DNA of 64,000 bases from the NCBI GenBank assembly GCA_016916535.1, contig CP070276.1, forward strand, positions 1,364,001 through 1,428,000. The letters run 5' to 3'. The notes under the pieces are model-generated. The model worked only from the letters and a program-made list of their open reading frames with translations, made no database searches and was not told the origin of the DNA. This stretch comes from Dysgonomonadaceae bacterium zrk40. GTDB lineage: Bacteria; Bacteroidota; Bacteroidia; Bacteroidales; Dysgonomonadaceae. A program made the position numbers and the translations under genes. Position 1 is the stretch's first letter. Each line of letters begins with the position of its first letter. This document shows, one piece after another, positions 27,132-35,140 of this stretch.

Positions 27132-28229
27132 TCAGATAAATCGTTTGTCGATGAATTTTGAGTTGAGCAGTCGCGCCACTGCCATGTAGTTGGTTTTAAA
27201 ACGGATGCGATCACCCACACGGTAACGCTTTCCACCTTCAGCATTGCGGTTCTTACCGATATCGACCACCATCATGTCGGAGGTGATGCCTACAAAACGG
27301 ACCTCCTTGTCGAGTGCTTCAATGTCATCCTTGTCCACATCGAGGATCCCCACGTCGAGGATCGCCTTCACGGTGGTCTCGCTGGTGTCGTGATCATTGA
27401 AATCGGCGGTATGGCCGATGTTGGCATCGCTCAGCACCCCCTCCGGCACAATCTTCTTCTCCTCCAGCTCGATGATGTTGGCCTCAAAGGCGAAGGTGTC
27501 GGTGTGCAGATTCAGGAACTGCTCGTTGTAGAGGGGACTCACCCCGAAGAAAGCAGCTTCCCCCACCCTGAAGTGATTGATATCCTTCGGTATGGCACCC
27601 TTTTCGATCAGCGGCAGCGTAATAGAGGAACCACCGGAGATATACTTTAACTTCTTGTTGAATTTCACCGAGATCAACTCCTTGTAGATGGAGAGCTGCA
27701 GCAGCTTGTCGTAGGTTGGTTCGATGCCGTACATGCAGCCCAGGTTGGAACCCAGGCCGATTACTTCAATGTGGGGCAGGTTGAATACCTTCTCATAGAA
27801 CGACATCACATCGTCGCGGTTCACCCCCTCGCGCATCTCTCCCAACTCCACCATGATGATAATCTGGTGAATCTTACCTGCTTTGCCCGCTGCCTCGTTC
27901 AGCGCCTTGATGGTGCTGAACGAGCTGTTGAGCGAGATGTCTGCAAACTGCACCACATCATCGGCATAGATGGCAGCCGGTGGTTTGATGTAGATGGTAC
28001 GCATGGCAGGGTTCACCGCCCGCAAGTTCTTGAGGCTGGTAAGCCTCGAGTCGCCCACCGAGTTGATCTTGTCAATTACCTCCAAAGTGAGGATGTTCTC
28101 CAGAAAATCCTGGTCACCCGAAAAGACCTTGGTAATCAGGCTCCAGTCGATCCCCTGTTTTTCAAAATAGTCGCTCAGGGTCCGGATGTTCTCCCTGATC
28201 TTCTCTGCTTCAATGATCAGCTCAGCCAT
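27132..28229 (-). CDS. PLP-dependent alanine-racemase-fold enzyme (possible amino acid racemase)
   Basis: 365 residues from the ATG at 28229. It has the alanine-racemase N-terminal barrel with PLP Lys34 in SLITKVFSG, a long KPPAAIYADDVVQFAD segment, IIIMVELGEMREGV, and the GGSSITLPLIEKG and HFRVGEAAFFG regions typical of the YhfX/ornithine-racemase group rather than canonical Alr. The C-terminal part is a beta domain (RVGDRIRFKTNYMAVARLL). The likely reaction is racemisation of an amino acid; the substrate is unknown. Its ATG shares one base with the stop of the upstream GNAT gene, so the two are coupled. Confidence 0.75.
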   Translation of the reverse strand: MAELIIEAEKIRENIRTLSDYFEKQGIDWSLITKVFSGDQDFLENILTLEVIDKINSVGDSRLTSLKNLRAVNPAMRTIYIKPPAAIYADDVVQFADISLNSSFSTIKALNEAAGKAGKIHQIIIMVELGEMREGVNRDDVMSFYEKVFNLPHIEVIGLGSNLGCMYGIEPTYDKLLQLSIYKELISVKFNKKLKYISGGSSITLPLIEKGAIPKDINHFRVGEAAFFGVSPLYNEQFLNLHTDTFAFEANIIELEEKKIVPEGVLSDANIGHTADFNDHDTSETTVKAILDVGILDVDKDDIEALDKEVRFVGITSDMMVVDIGKNRNAEGGKRYRVGDRIRFKTNYMAVARLLNSKFIDKRFI

Positions 28230-28675
28230 CAATTCGCTTTTTTCAGTCTCATTTCCAGATAAGGATTGGTGAATCCCAGCTTCTCATACAGCCGCTTGGC
28301 CGGATTGTTCGCCTCCACGTGGAGGGCAATATCCCCCTCAGCATGAGCGATGGCTTGCGTCATCAGCTTCCTGCCCAGTCCTTCACCACGGCTGTTACGA
28401 TCCACCGCAATGTACACCAATATGTTCTCGGGGATGTATCCATCCATGCCGGTACGGTTGATCACCACCGCAGCCCGGATCTGTTCATGCTGCTTCAGCA
28501 ACATCACGAAACCACCAAAGGAGTCGAACTCTTTCAGGGAGTAGTCGATGGCTCTCTCAATTTGGTTTTTTGGGTCTCCGTACTGTTCCAGCTGGTCATA
28601 CAGAAAGTCGACCAGCTCCTGTTTTTCCTGTTTGTCAGGTTTGTTCTGTTCATCAAAGATGATTGTGTGCACCAT
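28229..28675 (-). CDS. GNAT family N-acetyltransferase
   Basis: 148 residues. The acetyl-CoA-binding motif A is visible as VAVD-like IAVDRNSRGEGLGRKLM, and motif B as ALHVEANNPAKRLYEKLGF. It acetylates an unknown amine. It overlaps the racemase-fold gene by one base (TGATG), suggesting the two act on the same amino acid, for example acetylation of a D-amino acid, though this is inference. Confidence 0.88.
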   Translation of the reverse strand: MVHTIIFDEQNKPDKQEKQELVDFLYDQLEQYGDPKNQIERAIDYSLKEFDSFGGFVMLLKQHEQIRAAVVINRTGMDGYIPENILVYIAVDRNSRGEGLGRKLMTQAIAHAEGDIALHVEANNPAKRLYEKLGFTNPYLEMRLKKAN

Positions 28676-28811
28676 TATATATTAATTTATCAGCAAACAC
28701 CCATGATGGCATCTGCAATTTCAGTTTGCTTCTATTAAAAAGACAACTCAACACCCATTTTGTTCAAATTATTTTTTTAACGATGCCACAACACCCCCTG
28801 TTTCAGTCCGT

Positions 28812-29270
28812 TCAAACAGTGAAATCACCACTCCCTTTCAGGTGCTCCACCAATCGGTCAAGGCTTTGTTTCAACCCCACCAGTTCATCCGCCGTGATGC
28901 CAACTTGCTGCAGTTCCTCCACAAGTCGCTCAGGGATGGATGCAGCTTCCTCCCGCATCTTTCGCCCTTGCGGAGTGAGGGTGATCAGCACCTTGCGCTC
29001 ATCCAGGGTTGAGCGCTTGCGGCTGACGAATCCCATCACCTCCATCCGCTTAAGCAGGGGTGTCACCGTGTTGGTATTGAGGATCAACTTCTCGGCGATG
29101 TCGTTCACCGTGATGCCATCCTGCTCCCAGAGCACCATCATCACCAGGTACTGGGGATAGGTGATTCCCAACTTCTCAAGGTGCGGCTGATACCCGCGGG
29201 TGATAAGCCTCGATGCCGCGTATATCGGGAAACATATCTGGTTCTTCAGTTTCAGCTGTTCATATTCCAT
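28812..29270 (-). CDS. ohrR: MarR-family organic peroxide sensor, OhrR type
   Basis: 152 residues. The N terminus LKNQICFPIYAASR places Cys13 exactly where OhrR carries its peroxide-reactive cysteine. The winged helix (VNDIAEKLILNTNTVTPLLKRME) and wing (KRSTLDERKVLITLTPQG) follow. In one-Cys OhrR proteins, oxidation of this Cys by organic hydroperoxide releases DNA. It is cotranscribed with the glutathione peroxidase gene 40 bp upstream. Palindromic sites over the operon promoter are operator candidates. Confidence 0.9.
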   Translation of the reverse strand: MEYEQLKLKNQICFPIYAASRLITRGYQPHLEKLGITYPQYLVMMVLWEQDGITVNDIAEKLILNTNTVTPLLKRMEVMGFVSRKRSTLDERKVLITLTPQGRKMREEAASIPERLVEELQQVGITADELVGLKQSLDRLVEHLKGSGDFTV

Positions 29271-29310
29271 ATTGATATCGTTTGGATCCTGTCTACTTAG
29301 GGCAGGAAGA

Positions 29311-29799
29311 TCAATTATTCATCTTTTTCGCGAGGTATTTGTCAATCTCCTCCGGTTTGGTGAAAGGAGAAAAACGCTTCACAGGCTTACCGTTGCTGTC
29401 GACCAGGAACTTGGTGAAGTTCCACTTGATCTTGCCTCCGAAGAAACCGCCCAGCTCCTTTTTCAGGTATTTGAAAATAGGGTGTGCATTTTCTCCGTTC
29501 ACATCCACCTTGGCAAACATGGGGAAGGTGACACCGTAATTGATGAGGCATCCCTCAGAAATCGACTGCTCATCTCCCGGTTCCTGGTTGCCAAACTGGT
29601 TGCAGGGGAAGCCAAGTATTACCAGACCTTTGTCCTTGTACTTCTTGTAGAGTGCCTCCAACCCTTCGTACTGGGGTGTCAGCCCACACTTGCTGGCGGT
29701 GTTTACCACCAGTACCGTTTTCCCCTTGTAGGCATCCATTTTGAGTTCCTCCCCTTTCAGGCTCTTAGCACTGAATCCGTAAAATTTTGCTTCTTTCAT
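29311..29799 (-). CDS. Glutathione peroxidase family protein (Cys type)
   Basis: 162 residues, normal length. The catalytic site is Cys38 (NTASKCGLTPQY), Gln68 (GFPCNQFG) and Trp126-Asn127 (IKWNFTKFLV). Cys replaces selenocysteine, so thioredoxin is the probable electron donor. It reduces organic and hydrogen peroxides. It is the first gene of an operon with ohrR, an arrangement that makes it the detoxifying output of the sensor, in place of the more common ohr gene. Confidence 0.93.
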   Translation of the reverse strand: MKEAKFYGFSAKSLKGEELKMDAYKGKTVLVVNTASKCGLTPQYEGLEALYKKYKDKGLVILGFPCNQFGNQEPGDEQSISEGCLINYGVTFPMFAKVDVNGENAHPIFKYLKKELGGFFGGKIKWNFTKFLVDSNGKPVKRFSPFTKPEEIDKYLAKKMNN

Positions 29800-29826
29800 C
29801 GTTTTTCTTTATTTCGCTTGTGATTA

Positions 29827-29875
29827 TATCGTTTACGATACAAATATAGGGAGAATATTTATATCGCGCACGACA
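29827..29875 (-). promoter_or_regulatory. gpx-ohrR promoter with palindromic OhrR operator candidates
   Basis: The -7 element TATATTTG lies on the minus strand at 29848-29841. Immediately downstream, over the expected start site, is the perfect palindrome TATCGT-TT-ACGATA (29827-29840). Upstream at 29862-29875 is a second, imperfect copy, TATCGC-GC-ACGACA. The centre-to-centre distance is 35 bp. A further half-site, TATCGTTT, lies just upstream of the ohrR start (29276-29283). Confidence 0.65.
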
Positions 29876-29900
29876 CAAGAAGTATTTAACAACAATTTAA

Positions 29901-30326
29901 CTACTTGGTGGTTTTGAGTCCCATCTCGGTAAAGGCAGAGTCGATCGGTTCCCAAAGCTCGATCTTGTTTCCTTCCGCATCCATGATGTGGACGAACTTT
30001 CCATACTCGTATTTCTCCACCTCATCGAGGATAGTGACGCCGTTCTGCCTCAGCTTCACCAGCAACTCCTCCAAGTGTTCCACCCGGTAGTTGATCATGA
30101 ACTCCTTGCGCGATGGAGCGAAATAGTCACTCCCTTTCTCAAAGGGGCTCCACTGCAGGTAATTGATCTCCTCCGGCTGGCGTGCATTGCGGAATTCAAT
30201 GCTGGAACCCCACTCGTTCACCTCCATTCCGAGGTTGTCGCGATACCACTCCTTGATCTTTTCAGGGTCTTCGCTAAAGAAGAAAATACCGCCGATACCG
30301 GTCACCCTCGGTTTGTTGTCATCCAT
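29901..30326 (-). CDS. VOC (glyoxalase/bleomycin-resistance-like) family protein
   Basis: 141 residues with two beta-alpha-beta-beta-beta modules: TGIGGIFFFSEDPEKIKEWY begins the first, FMINYRVEHLEELLVKLRQN the second, and FVHIMDAEGNKIELWEP closes it with the conserved metal-ligand Glu. The family includes glyoxalases and dioxygenases; the substrate cannot be told. It is the last gene of a minus-strand cluster with YciI-like and DUF1801 proteins. Confidence 0.88.
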   Translation of the reverse strand: MDDNKPRVTGIGGIFFFSEDPEKIKEWYRDNLGMEVNEWGSSIEFRNARQPEEINYLQWSPFEKGSDYFAPSRKEFMINYRVEHLEELLVKLRQNGVTILDEVEKYEYGKFVHIMDAEGNKIELWEPIDSAFTEMGLKTTK

Positions 30327-30334
30327 ACTGTTTT

Positions 30335-30484
30335 TTATTTATATTTATCATACAATCCTTTGCCTTTCAGAATCTGAGGAATTGCTTTCTGCAGGCGTGT
30401 GAGCGCGGTTGCCTCCCGCTTTGCGGAGCCGATATGCTCTGCATACTCCTACCACTGAAGCGTGTAGTCCCATCCCTTTTCCAT
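30335..30484 (-). pseudogene. Small gene interrupted by an in-frame TAG
   Basis: From the ATG at 30484 the frame reads MEKGWDYTLQW, then TAG at 30451-30449, then EYAEHIGSAKREATALTRLQ to a TAA at 30337-30335. The post-stop segment ends in IPQILKGKGLYDKYK, reminiscent of C-terminal tails of YdeI/OmdA- or DUF1801-associated proteins (recalled). It sits 11 bp after the DUF1801 stop and 8 bp before the VOC gene, so it looks like a former member of this operon inactivated by one base change (CAG to TAG would restore Gln). Confidence 0.5.
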
Positions 30485-30495
30485 GTTGTCAGATC

Positions 30496-30924
30496 TTATT
30501 CTTTGCCGTATGTTTCCTCCAGCCAAGTAAGGGTAGAAAGGATGATTTTCTTTAGGACTTCCCTGTCAATATCAGCAAGACGCTTCACGTAGATGCAGCC
30601 CTTCCCCATTTTATACTTCCCAAGGATGGGAAGCAGCTGTTCCTGTTCCGGGGTAGCGGAATAGACATAGAGCGAGAGGGCCGCCTTGCGGGGTGAGAAG
30701 CCCACCCTCATCCAGTCCCCCTCCTGACGGCTGCGTGCCGACTTGTAGTGGTACTGCCCGAAGCCGATCATCGTGTCGCCCCACATCTTTGGTTCCTGAC
30801 CGGTGGTCTCCCGCATCAGCTCCAGCAGTGCGAAGCTGTCGGCCTGTTTTTGTTCGCTGTCGGCATAGCTGCGGATGAACTCCTCCACGTTGCCGTCATG
30901 CTGTTTTGTTTTCAGTTCTCCCAT
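30496..30924 (-). CDS. DUF1801 (YdhG-like) family protein
   Basis: 142 residues from the ATG at 30924 (MGELKTKQHDG). The frame is open further upstream but overlaps the YciI-like gene and is not protein-like there. Family features are the MWGDTMIGFGQYHYK core, SPRKAALSLYVYS and MGKGCIYVKRLADID, which includes the conserved Gly-Lys-Gly-Cys. The fold is SCP2/frataxin-like; function unknown. It lies in an operon between the YciI-like and the interrupted small gene. Confidence 0.85.
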   Translation of the reverse strand: MGELKTKQHDGNVEEFIRSYADSEQKQADSFALLELMRETTGQEPKMWGDTMIGFGQYHYKSARSRQEGDWMRVGFSPRKAALSLYVYSATPEQEQLLPILGKYKMGKGCIYVKRLADIDREVLKKIILSTLTWLEETYGKE

Positions 30925-30937
30925 TGCAATATAGTAT

Positions 30938-31450
30938 TCAGGGTTGTTCCTTCCATATCCTGTTTGCCTCCTCCAGATAGAGCGGCAGAGCGGCGGAGCC
31001 GTACCAGCTGTAAAGGTCCGCCGCCAGCAACCCCTCCCGTACTGCGGGATCTGTCTCCAGCAATGCGGCGGCCTCCTCAGTTGTGGCCACATCGAGGATA
31101 AAAATGCCGCGATACTGTTGATCGTTCTTCGCCAGCGGTCCCGCCACCACCAGCCTCCCCTCCTTCTCGAGGCGGTTGATGTTGTCGAGGTGGCCGCGGA
31201 AGCAGCGTGCGACGAAAGCATCGTCATTTGAAACGACAGGCCCTGTCTTCAGCATCACCAGCACATAACTCTTCATCCCGTAGGCATCGGCACCCAGCTT
31301 CTCCGCCAGGGCAGCATCGTAAGCGGGATTCGCGAGCGTTGAATCTGTCTTTGCAGCAATTTCTCCGTCACGCACGGTTTGACCGTATGAGGAATATGCT
31401 GGAATGACAAACAGGAAAACAAAAAGGGAAAAGGACAAAAAAATCTTCAT
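30938..31450 (-). CDS. Exported YciI-like (YCII-domain) protein
   Basis: 170 residues. A signal peptide (MKIFLSFSLFVFLFVIPAYS) is followed by a short linker and a YCII domain at about residues 60-155: YVLVMLKTGPV, FRGHLDNINRLEKEGRLVVAG and GIFILDVATTEEAAALLE. The conserved His-Asp pair of the domain is present in GHLDNI. Most YciI proteins are cytoplasmic and about 100 residues, so the export signal is notable. It is the first gene of the cluster leading to DUF1801 and VOC. Confidence 0.85.
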   Translation of the reverse strand: MKIFLSFSLFVFLFVIPAYSSYGQTVRDGEIAAKTDSTLANPAYDAALAEKLGADAYGMKSYVLVMLKTGPVVSNDDAFVARCFRGHLDNINRLEKEGRLVVAGPLAKNDQQYRGIFILDVATTEEAAALLETDPAVREGLLAADLYSWYGSAALPLYLEEANRIWKEQP

Positions 31451-31516
31451 TTGGGTTGATTATTGAGTAAAAAAAGACACTTCACCTGTGCAGCATTTTA
31501 ACAAGCAAAAAGATAA

Positions 31517-31548
31517 TTTGTTGATAAAGATATTAATCTTTATTTTTG
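31517..31548 (+). promoter_or_regulatory. Promoter of the zinc-ribbon/flavoprotein operon
   Basis: TTTG (31517-31520), 20 bases, then TATTTTTG (31541-31548); both elements are perfect. The leader to the ATG at 31605 is about 50 bases. Confidence 0.8.
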
Positions 31549-31604
31549 ACATGTTCTTTGAATCACCCGGATTTACATTTCACCTTCATACAAAAAAGTC
31601 GACT

Positions 31605-31907
31605 ATGAAAACCTGTCCTCATTGCAATGCTGAAGTAGAAGATAACTTTGAGTTGTGCTGGAACTGCAATTACAGCTTCGCCGATAAGCAGGTTGTTGAG
31701 ATCAACGATTTGCCGCACGAATACAAAGAGATTAACTGCTTACGATGTGGTGTAAAAATGCGCTATTCCGGAGAACACAAGTTCCATGAAGGAACAAGAA
31801 CCGGTGTGTTCGGCAATCTGTTTGAGCTCTTTATAAACAGGGAGAAGTTCGAGTTGTATATTTGTCCCAAATGCGGCAAGGTGGAATTTTTCACAACGGG
31901 TAACTGA
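31605..31907 (+). CDS. Small double zinc-ribbon protein
   Basis: 100 residues from the ATG at 31605; the longer open frame overlaps the promoter. Two treble-clef or ribbon pairs are visible: CPHC with CWNC at residues 4-21 and CLRC with CPKC around 46-92. No catalytic domain. Its TGA shares a base with the ATG of the downstream flavoprotein gene (TGATG), so expression is coupled. The role is unknown. Confidence 0.82.
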   Translation: MKTCPHCNAEVEDNFELCWNCNYSFADKQVVEINDLPHEYKEINCLRCGVKMRYSGEHKFHEGTRTGVFGNLFELFINREKFELYICPKCGKVEFFTTGN

Positions 31908-33037
31908 TGAAACATTACGACGTCATCATCATCGGCGGCGGTCCTGCGGGATCCATGGCCGGTATCGCCCTGCAAAAGAAAGGTTACAAGACCTGCATCA
32001 TCGATAAGTCCGCCTTTCCGCGCAACAAGTTGTGCGGGGGACTACTCACTGTAAAGACCTTGCAACTTTTGCGGAAAGAGTGTCCCGAAATTAATTCCGA
32101 TCGCTTCATCGTAAAACAAACAAACCGGGTTCACTTTTACCTTGAAGGCGAGAAGGTAACCACATTCCAGATGAAAGAGCCCTGCTACCTTACTGAACGA
32201 ACGCTGTTCGATTACGCTCTTATCGGTGAATATCTGCACTATGGTGGAGAGGTGCTCGAGAACAGAAGAGTGAAGCCGGCAGATATCCATTTCACATCGC
32301 AGACCCTTCAGGCAGGGCAGGAGAGACTCGGGTACAGCTATCTGGTGGGTGCGGATGGCTGCAGCAGCGTGCTGTTGAAGAAGAGTGGCAGGAAGAACTA
32401 CAATTACTTCTGCATTGAAGGAGCAATCCCATCCGATCCCGGGATTCAGGATGAGATGAAGATCTTCTTCGGCGTTTCAGGTCATGGTTACGGATGGCAG
32501 TTCCCAAAAGAGGGATATGACTGTTTGGGGGTTGGAGGAGCACACAAAGAGGGCAACATCCTGCAACAAGCAGATAATTTCTTCGGACAGCTGGGTATAA
32601 AGCCGGTAAACCGGAAAGGGGCCCCTATCCCATCGGGCAAACTTCCCAATCTTAGGGGATTGCCAAACAACGTGCTGCTGGTAGGCGACGCAGCCGGTTT
32701 CGCCGACCCCGTCACCGGCGAGGGGATCTATCTCGCCTTGTTGAGCGGGTTGCGTGCAGGTAAGGCAATCGATGCTGCGGACAACGACGGCCGTAAGAGT
32801 GCGACCGGCCATTATGGAGCACTAGTGAAGCCGTTGCGGAAAAACATCGCCGCTGCCTTTCGGTTACAGAAAATCCTCTATCGACCTTTTATCCTGAAGC
32901 GGTTCATGCATCACCTCACGAAACGTCCAGCTTTCGGCCTGTTCTATCTGGAAAAGGTGATCGCCACGAATGAGTATGACTACCGCAGTTTTATCCCTCA
33001 CTATTTCCTGAAACACAGGAAAATGAACGTTGGATAA
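31907..33037 (+). CDS. Geranylgeranyl-reductase-like FAD-dependent oxidoreductase
   Basis: 376 residues. The FAD-binding dinucleotide fold is at the N terminus (YDVIIIGGGPAGSMAGIALQ), with FPRNKLCGG, the GADGCSS motif and the second FAD motif LLVGDAAGFADPVTGEGI, all as in the geranylgeranyl reductase/monooxygenase branch. The family reduces isoprenoid chains or oxidises aromatic substrates; here the substrate is unknown. A basic C-terminal region (RPFILKRFMHHLTKRP) may contact the membrane. The gene is coupled to the zinc-ribbon gene. Confidence 0.87.
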   Translation: MKHYDVIIIGGGPAGSMAGIALQKKGYKTCIIDKSAFPRNKLCGGLLTVKTLQLLRKECPEINSDRFIVKQTNRVHFYLEGEKVTTFQMKEPCYLTERTLFDYALIGEYLHYGGEVLENRRVKPADIHFTSQTLQAGQERLGYSYLVGADGCSSVLLKKSGRKNYNYFCIEGAIPSDPGIQDEMKIFFGVSGHGYGWQFPKEGYDCLGVGGAHKEGNILQQADNFFGQLGIKPVNRKGAPIPSGKLPNLRGLPNNVLLVGDAAGFADPVTGEGIYLALLSGLRAGKAIDAADNDGRKSATGHYGALVKPLRKNIAAAFRLQKILYRPFILKRFMHHLTKRPAFGLFYLEKVIATNEYDYRSFIPHYFLKHRKMNVG

Positions 33038-33046
33038 TGGGTGTTG

Positions 33047-33069
33047 TTTCCTGTTACCCCTACAGGAAA
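33047..33069. terminator. Convergent hairpin, possible bidirectional terminator
   Basis: TTTCCTGT (33047-33054) pairs with ACAGGAAA (33062-33069) around a 7-base loop, between the convergent flavoprotein and LolA-like genes. The flanking T/A tracts are short, so termination strength is uncertain. Confidence 0.45.
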
Positions 33070-33074
33070 TTGTT

Positions 33075-33839
33075 CTACTGTTTCAGTGCAGCCTTGGAGA
33101 AAATGTAATCCGGTATCTCCTGGTTAAACCGGATATCGGTAATCCGGAACTCGGTACCCTCACTCCCCTGCTTCAGCATATCGCGGTAGAAAACGGTGCG
33201 GGGGAACCAGCGCCCCTCGATCTGCTCCACGTCGCTCATCTCAGAGCGTTTCAGCAGCTTACCGCTCTTGGCGAAGAGCTCCTCCTTCAGGGGGACATAG
33301 CGCTCCCTGTCCACCCAGAGGCGGCGTGAGGCGTAGGCCAGGTCATCCACCTTGCCGGAGAGCTGCAGTATCCAGCAGTCGCGCCCCCCGATCTCTTCGG
33401 TCCCCACCACCTCAGCGTTATAGGTCTCCGTCAGCTTACGGTCGTCCATCATATCCTCGTAGGAGAGATCCGATCCCATCACCGACTGGCGCAGCATGTG
33501 CCCCGATATCTGTATGGTACGGTCGGTAGAGGGAGAGTAAATCCAGAGCTGCTCCTCCAGCTTCAGCATCTTGGTCCCCTCCTCGCGGGGAGGTGAGAGG
33601 TATTCGGTGAAGGAGCGCTTGTCGCCCACCGCATAGGTCTTAGAGGTGATGGTGCGACTGCTCCGCCGTCCATGGATGGTCATAGACGACTCAAAAACCC
33701 GGTTCTCTGACGACAGATTCCGGTCGATCCGCTCCAGGATCTGGTCCGCCGTCGGCTGCGCCTGCAGAGGGAGTGCCGCAACTGCAAACAACAATGTGAT
33801 GGCACGTTTGATTTTTATTTCTAAACCTTTATTTTTCAT
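33075..33839 (-). CDS. LolA-like outer-membrane lipoprotein-sorting protein
   Basis: 254 residues with a signal peptide (ITLLFAVAALPLQAQ). The mature part is the curved beta-sheet type of the LolA-like family: TADQILERIDRNLSSENR, TKMLKLEEQLWIYSPSTDRT, SYEDMMDDRKLTETYNAEV, WILQLSGK, RYVPLKEELFAKSGKLLK. Such proteins carry lipid-modified or lipidic cargo across the periplasm in a hydrophobic cup. It is the last gene of a six-gene operon with two FtsX-type permeases and an ATPase, which supports that role; the cargo is unknown. Confidence 0.88.
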   Translation of the reverse strand: MKNKGLEIKIKRAITLLFAVAALPLQAQPTADQILERIDRNLSSENRVFESSMTIHGRRSSRTITSKTYAVGDKRSFTEYLSPPREEGTKMLKLEEQLWIYSPSTDRTIQISGHMLRQSVMGSDLSYEDMMDDRKLTETYNAEVVGTEEIGGRDCWILQLSGKVDDLAYASRRLWVDRERYVPLKEELFAKSGKLLKRSEMSDVEQIEGRWFPRTVFYRDMLKQGSEGTEFRITDIRFNQEIPDYIFSKAALKQ

Positions 33840-33865
33840 ATCATTGTTTTTTAGCGATAAGCCCC

Positions 33866-35140
33866 CTATGCTTCCAGCTCCTTGAACAGTTGTGATGTCT
33901 TCCTTTTGTAGATCCCTATGCCGGCGAGCATCGCCCCCACCACGGTAGATAAGAGACCCGGGATAAAACCAATGTAGTAGTCCACCGGCGTGATGCGTGT
34001 CCTTATTGCCGAGGGATACATCATGGCAGAGCCCTCCATCATTCCCGAGATGTTGATGCCATATTTCTGTATCAGCGCGGCGAAAAAGAGCCCTATCGCC
34101 GTACCGATGATGGCTCCCGCGATCCCGATAAAAACAGACTCATAGATCAGGGTACGATAGAGATGGCTTTTCTCTTCACCCATGGCGAGGCGCACACCAA
34201 ACTCACCATAGCGCCGCAGTCCTCCCAGCAGGCCGGCGTTCCAGAGCACCAGAGCCATCGCAATGATAAACACGGCAATGATATAGAAGCTCCAGACATC
34301 CAGCATCTTTATCAGCTGACCCATGCTCCTTTGCTGTGCCAGGGTTTTCATCACGGGTGCGTAGTCATCGTCATCCCCCTCATAAGCGCTTTTGAACGCC
34401 TGTGCGACCTCCAGTGCACGTTCATCATCGTAGTATCCTGTGTCAAACAGGCCCACCAGCTCACCCGCAGCATCCTTCATGTCGAGTGCATGACGTGCAT
34501 CCTCAATGTCCACGATGATGCTGCCACGGTCCAGCGCCTCTGCACCGAAGGAGACCGTTCCGGCCACGATGAAGTTGTATATAGACATGCTTCCGTACAT
34601 TGTGGACCCTATCAGGGTCACCTCATCGCCGGGGTCCACCCCCAGCTTCTGTGAGAACTGCTCGGCCAGCAGGGCCTCCCCCGGGTTCTGCACCATCCTT
34701 CCCCGCACAATCGATCCGGTGATATTGAGTCTTTCCGCCTCCCTGCTCTCCGGCGATAGGAGGTCGACACCCATGCCGGCAGCAGGACCCTGCGACCGTG
34801 TCTCACCCTTCTCATCCGGCACATCCACCAGCCCCCCGAACTGTATAGGTGCGGCCCAGTCCAGCTCCGGGAAGCGGCCGGCAAGCTCCTCCTTCAGTGC
34901 AGTCACCTCCGTCATCGCCAGATCATTCGGCACCTGCCTCTCGTTCTCCGCGTAAGCCCTTGTCATCACCTTCAGGTGGCCGTGCGTAAAGCGAGCGTTC
35001 ATCTCGATGGTATCACCCATAAAGCCGGTGATGTAGGCATTCATGAAGACGGTGAGCATCACCCCTATAGCCACCACGATGATGGGCAGCCGGCTGCGGC
35101 TCTTGTCGCGGAACAGTCCGTTGATCAGGAATCGTATCAT
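33866..35140 (-). CDS. FtsX/LolC-type ABC permease (second of two)
   Basis: 424 residues: TM1 near the N terminus (RLPIIVVAIGVMLTVFMNA), a periplasmic domain of about 240 residues, then three C-terminal membrane helices with the FtsX core (FVFIAIGA-type IYESVFIGIAGAIIGTAIGL, FIPGLLSTVVGAMLAGIGI). This is the LolC/LolE/MacB topology used to extract substrates from the outer leaflet of the inner membrane. Its ATG overlaps the stop of the first permease gene by four bases, so the two likely form a heterodimer. Confidence 0.9.
   Translation of the reverse strand: MIRFLINGLFRDKSRSRLPIIVVAIGVMLTVFMNAYITGFMGDTIEMNARFTHGHLKVMTRAYAENERQVPNDLAMTEVTALKEELAGRFPELDWAAPIQFGGLVDVPDEKGETRSQGPAAGMGVDLLSPESREAERLNITGSIVRGRMVQNPGEALLAEQFSQKLGVDPGDEVTLIGSTMYGSMSIYNFIVAGTVSFGAEALDRGSIIVDIEDARHALDMKDAAGELVGLFDTGYYDDERALEVAQAFKSAYEGDDDDYAPVMKTLAQQRSMGQLIKMLDVWSFYIIAVFIIAMALVLWNAGLLGGLRRYGEFGVRLAMGEEKSHLYRTLIYESVFIGIAGAIIGTAIGLFFAALIQKYGINISGMMEGSAMMYPSAIRTRITPVDYYIGFIPGLLSTVVGAMLAGIGIYKRKTSQLFKELEA

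Noticed and set aside
30925-31227. Upstream extension of the DUF1801 frame by 101 codons
   Set aside because: The extension is Trp/Arg-rich, overlaps the YciI-like gene in another frame, and the family starts at the ATG at 30924.
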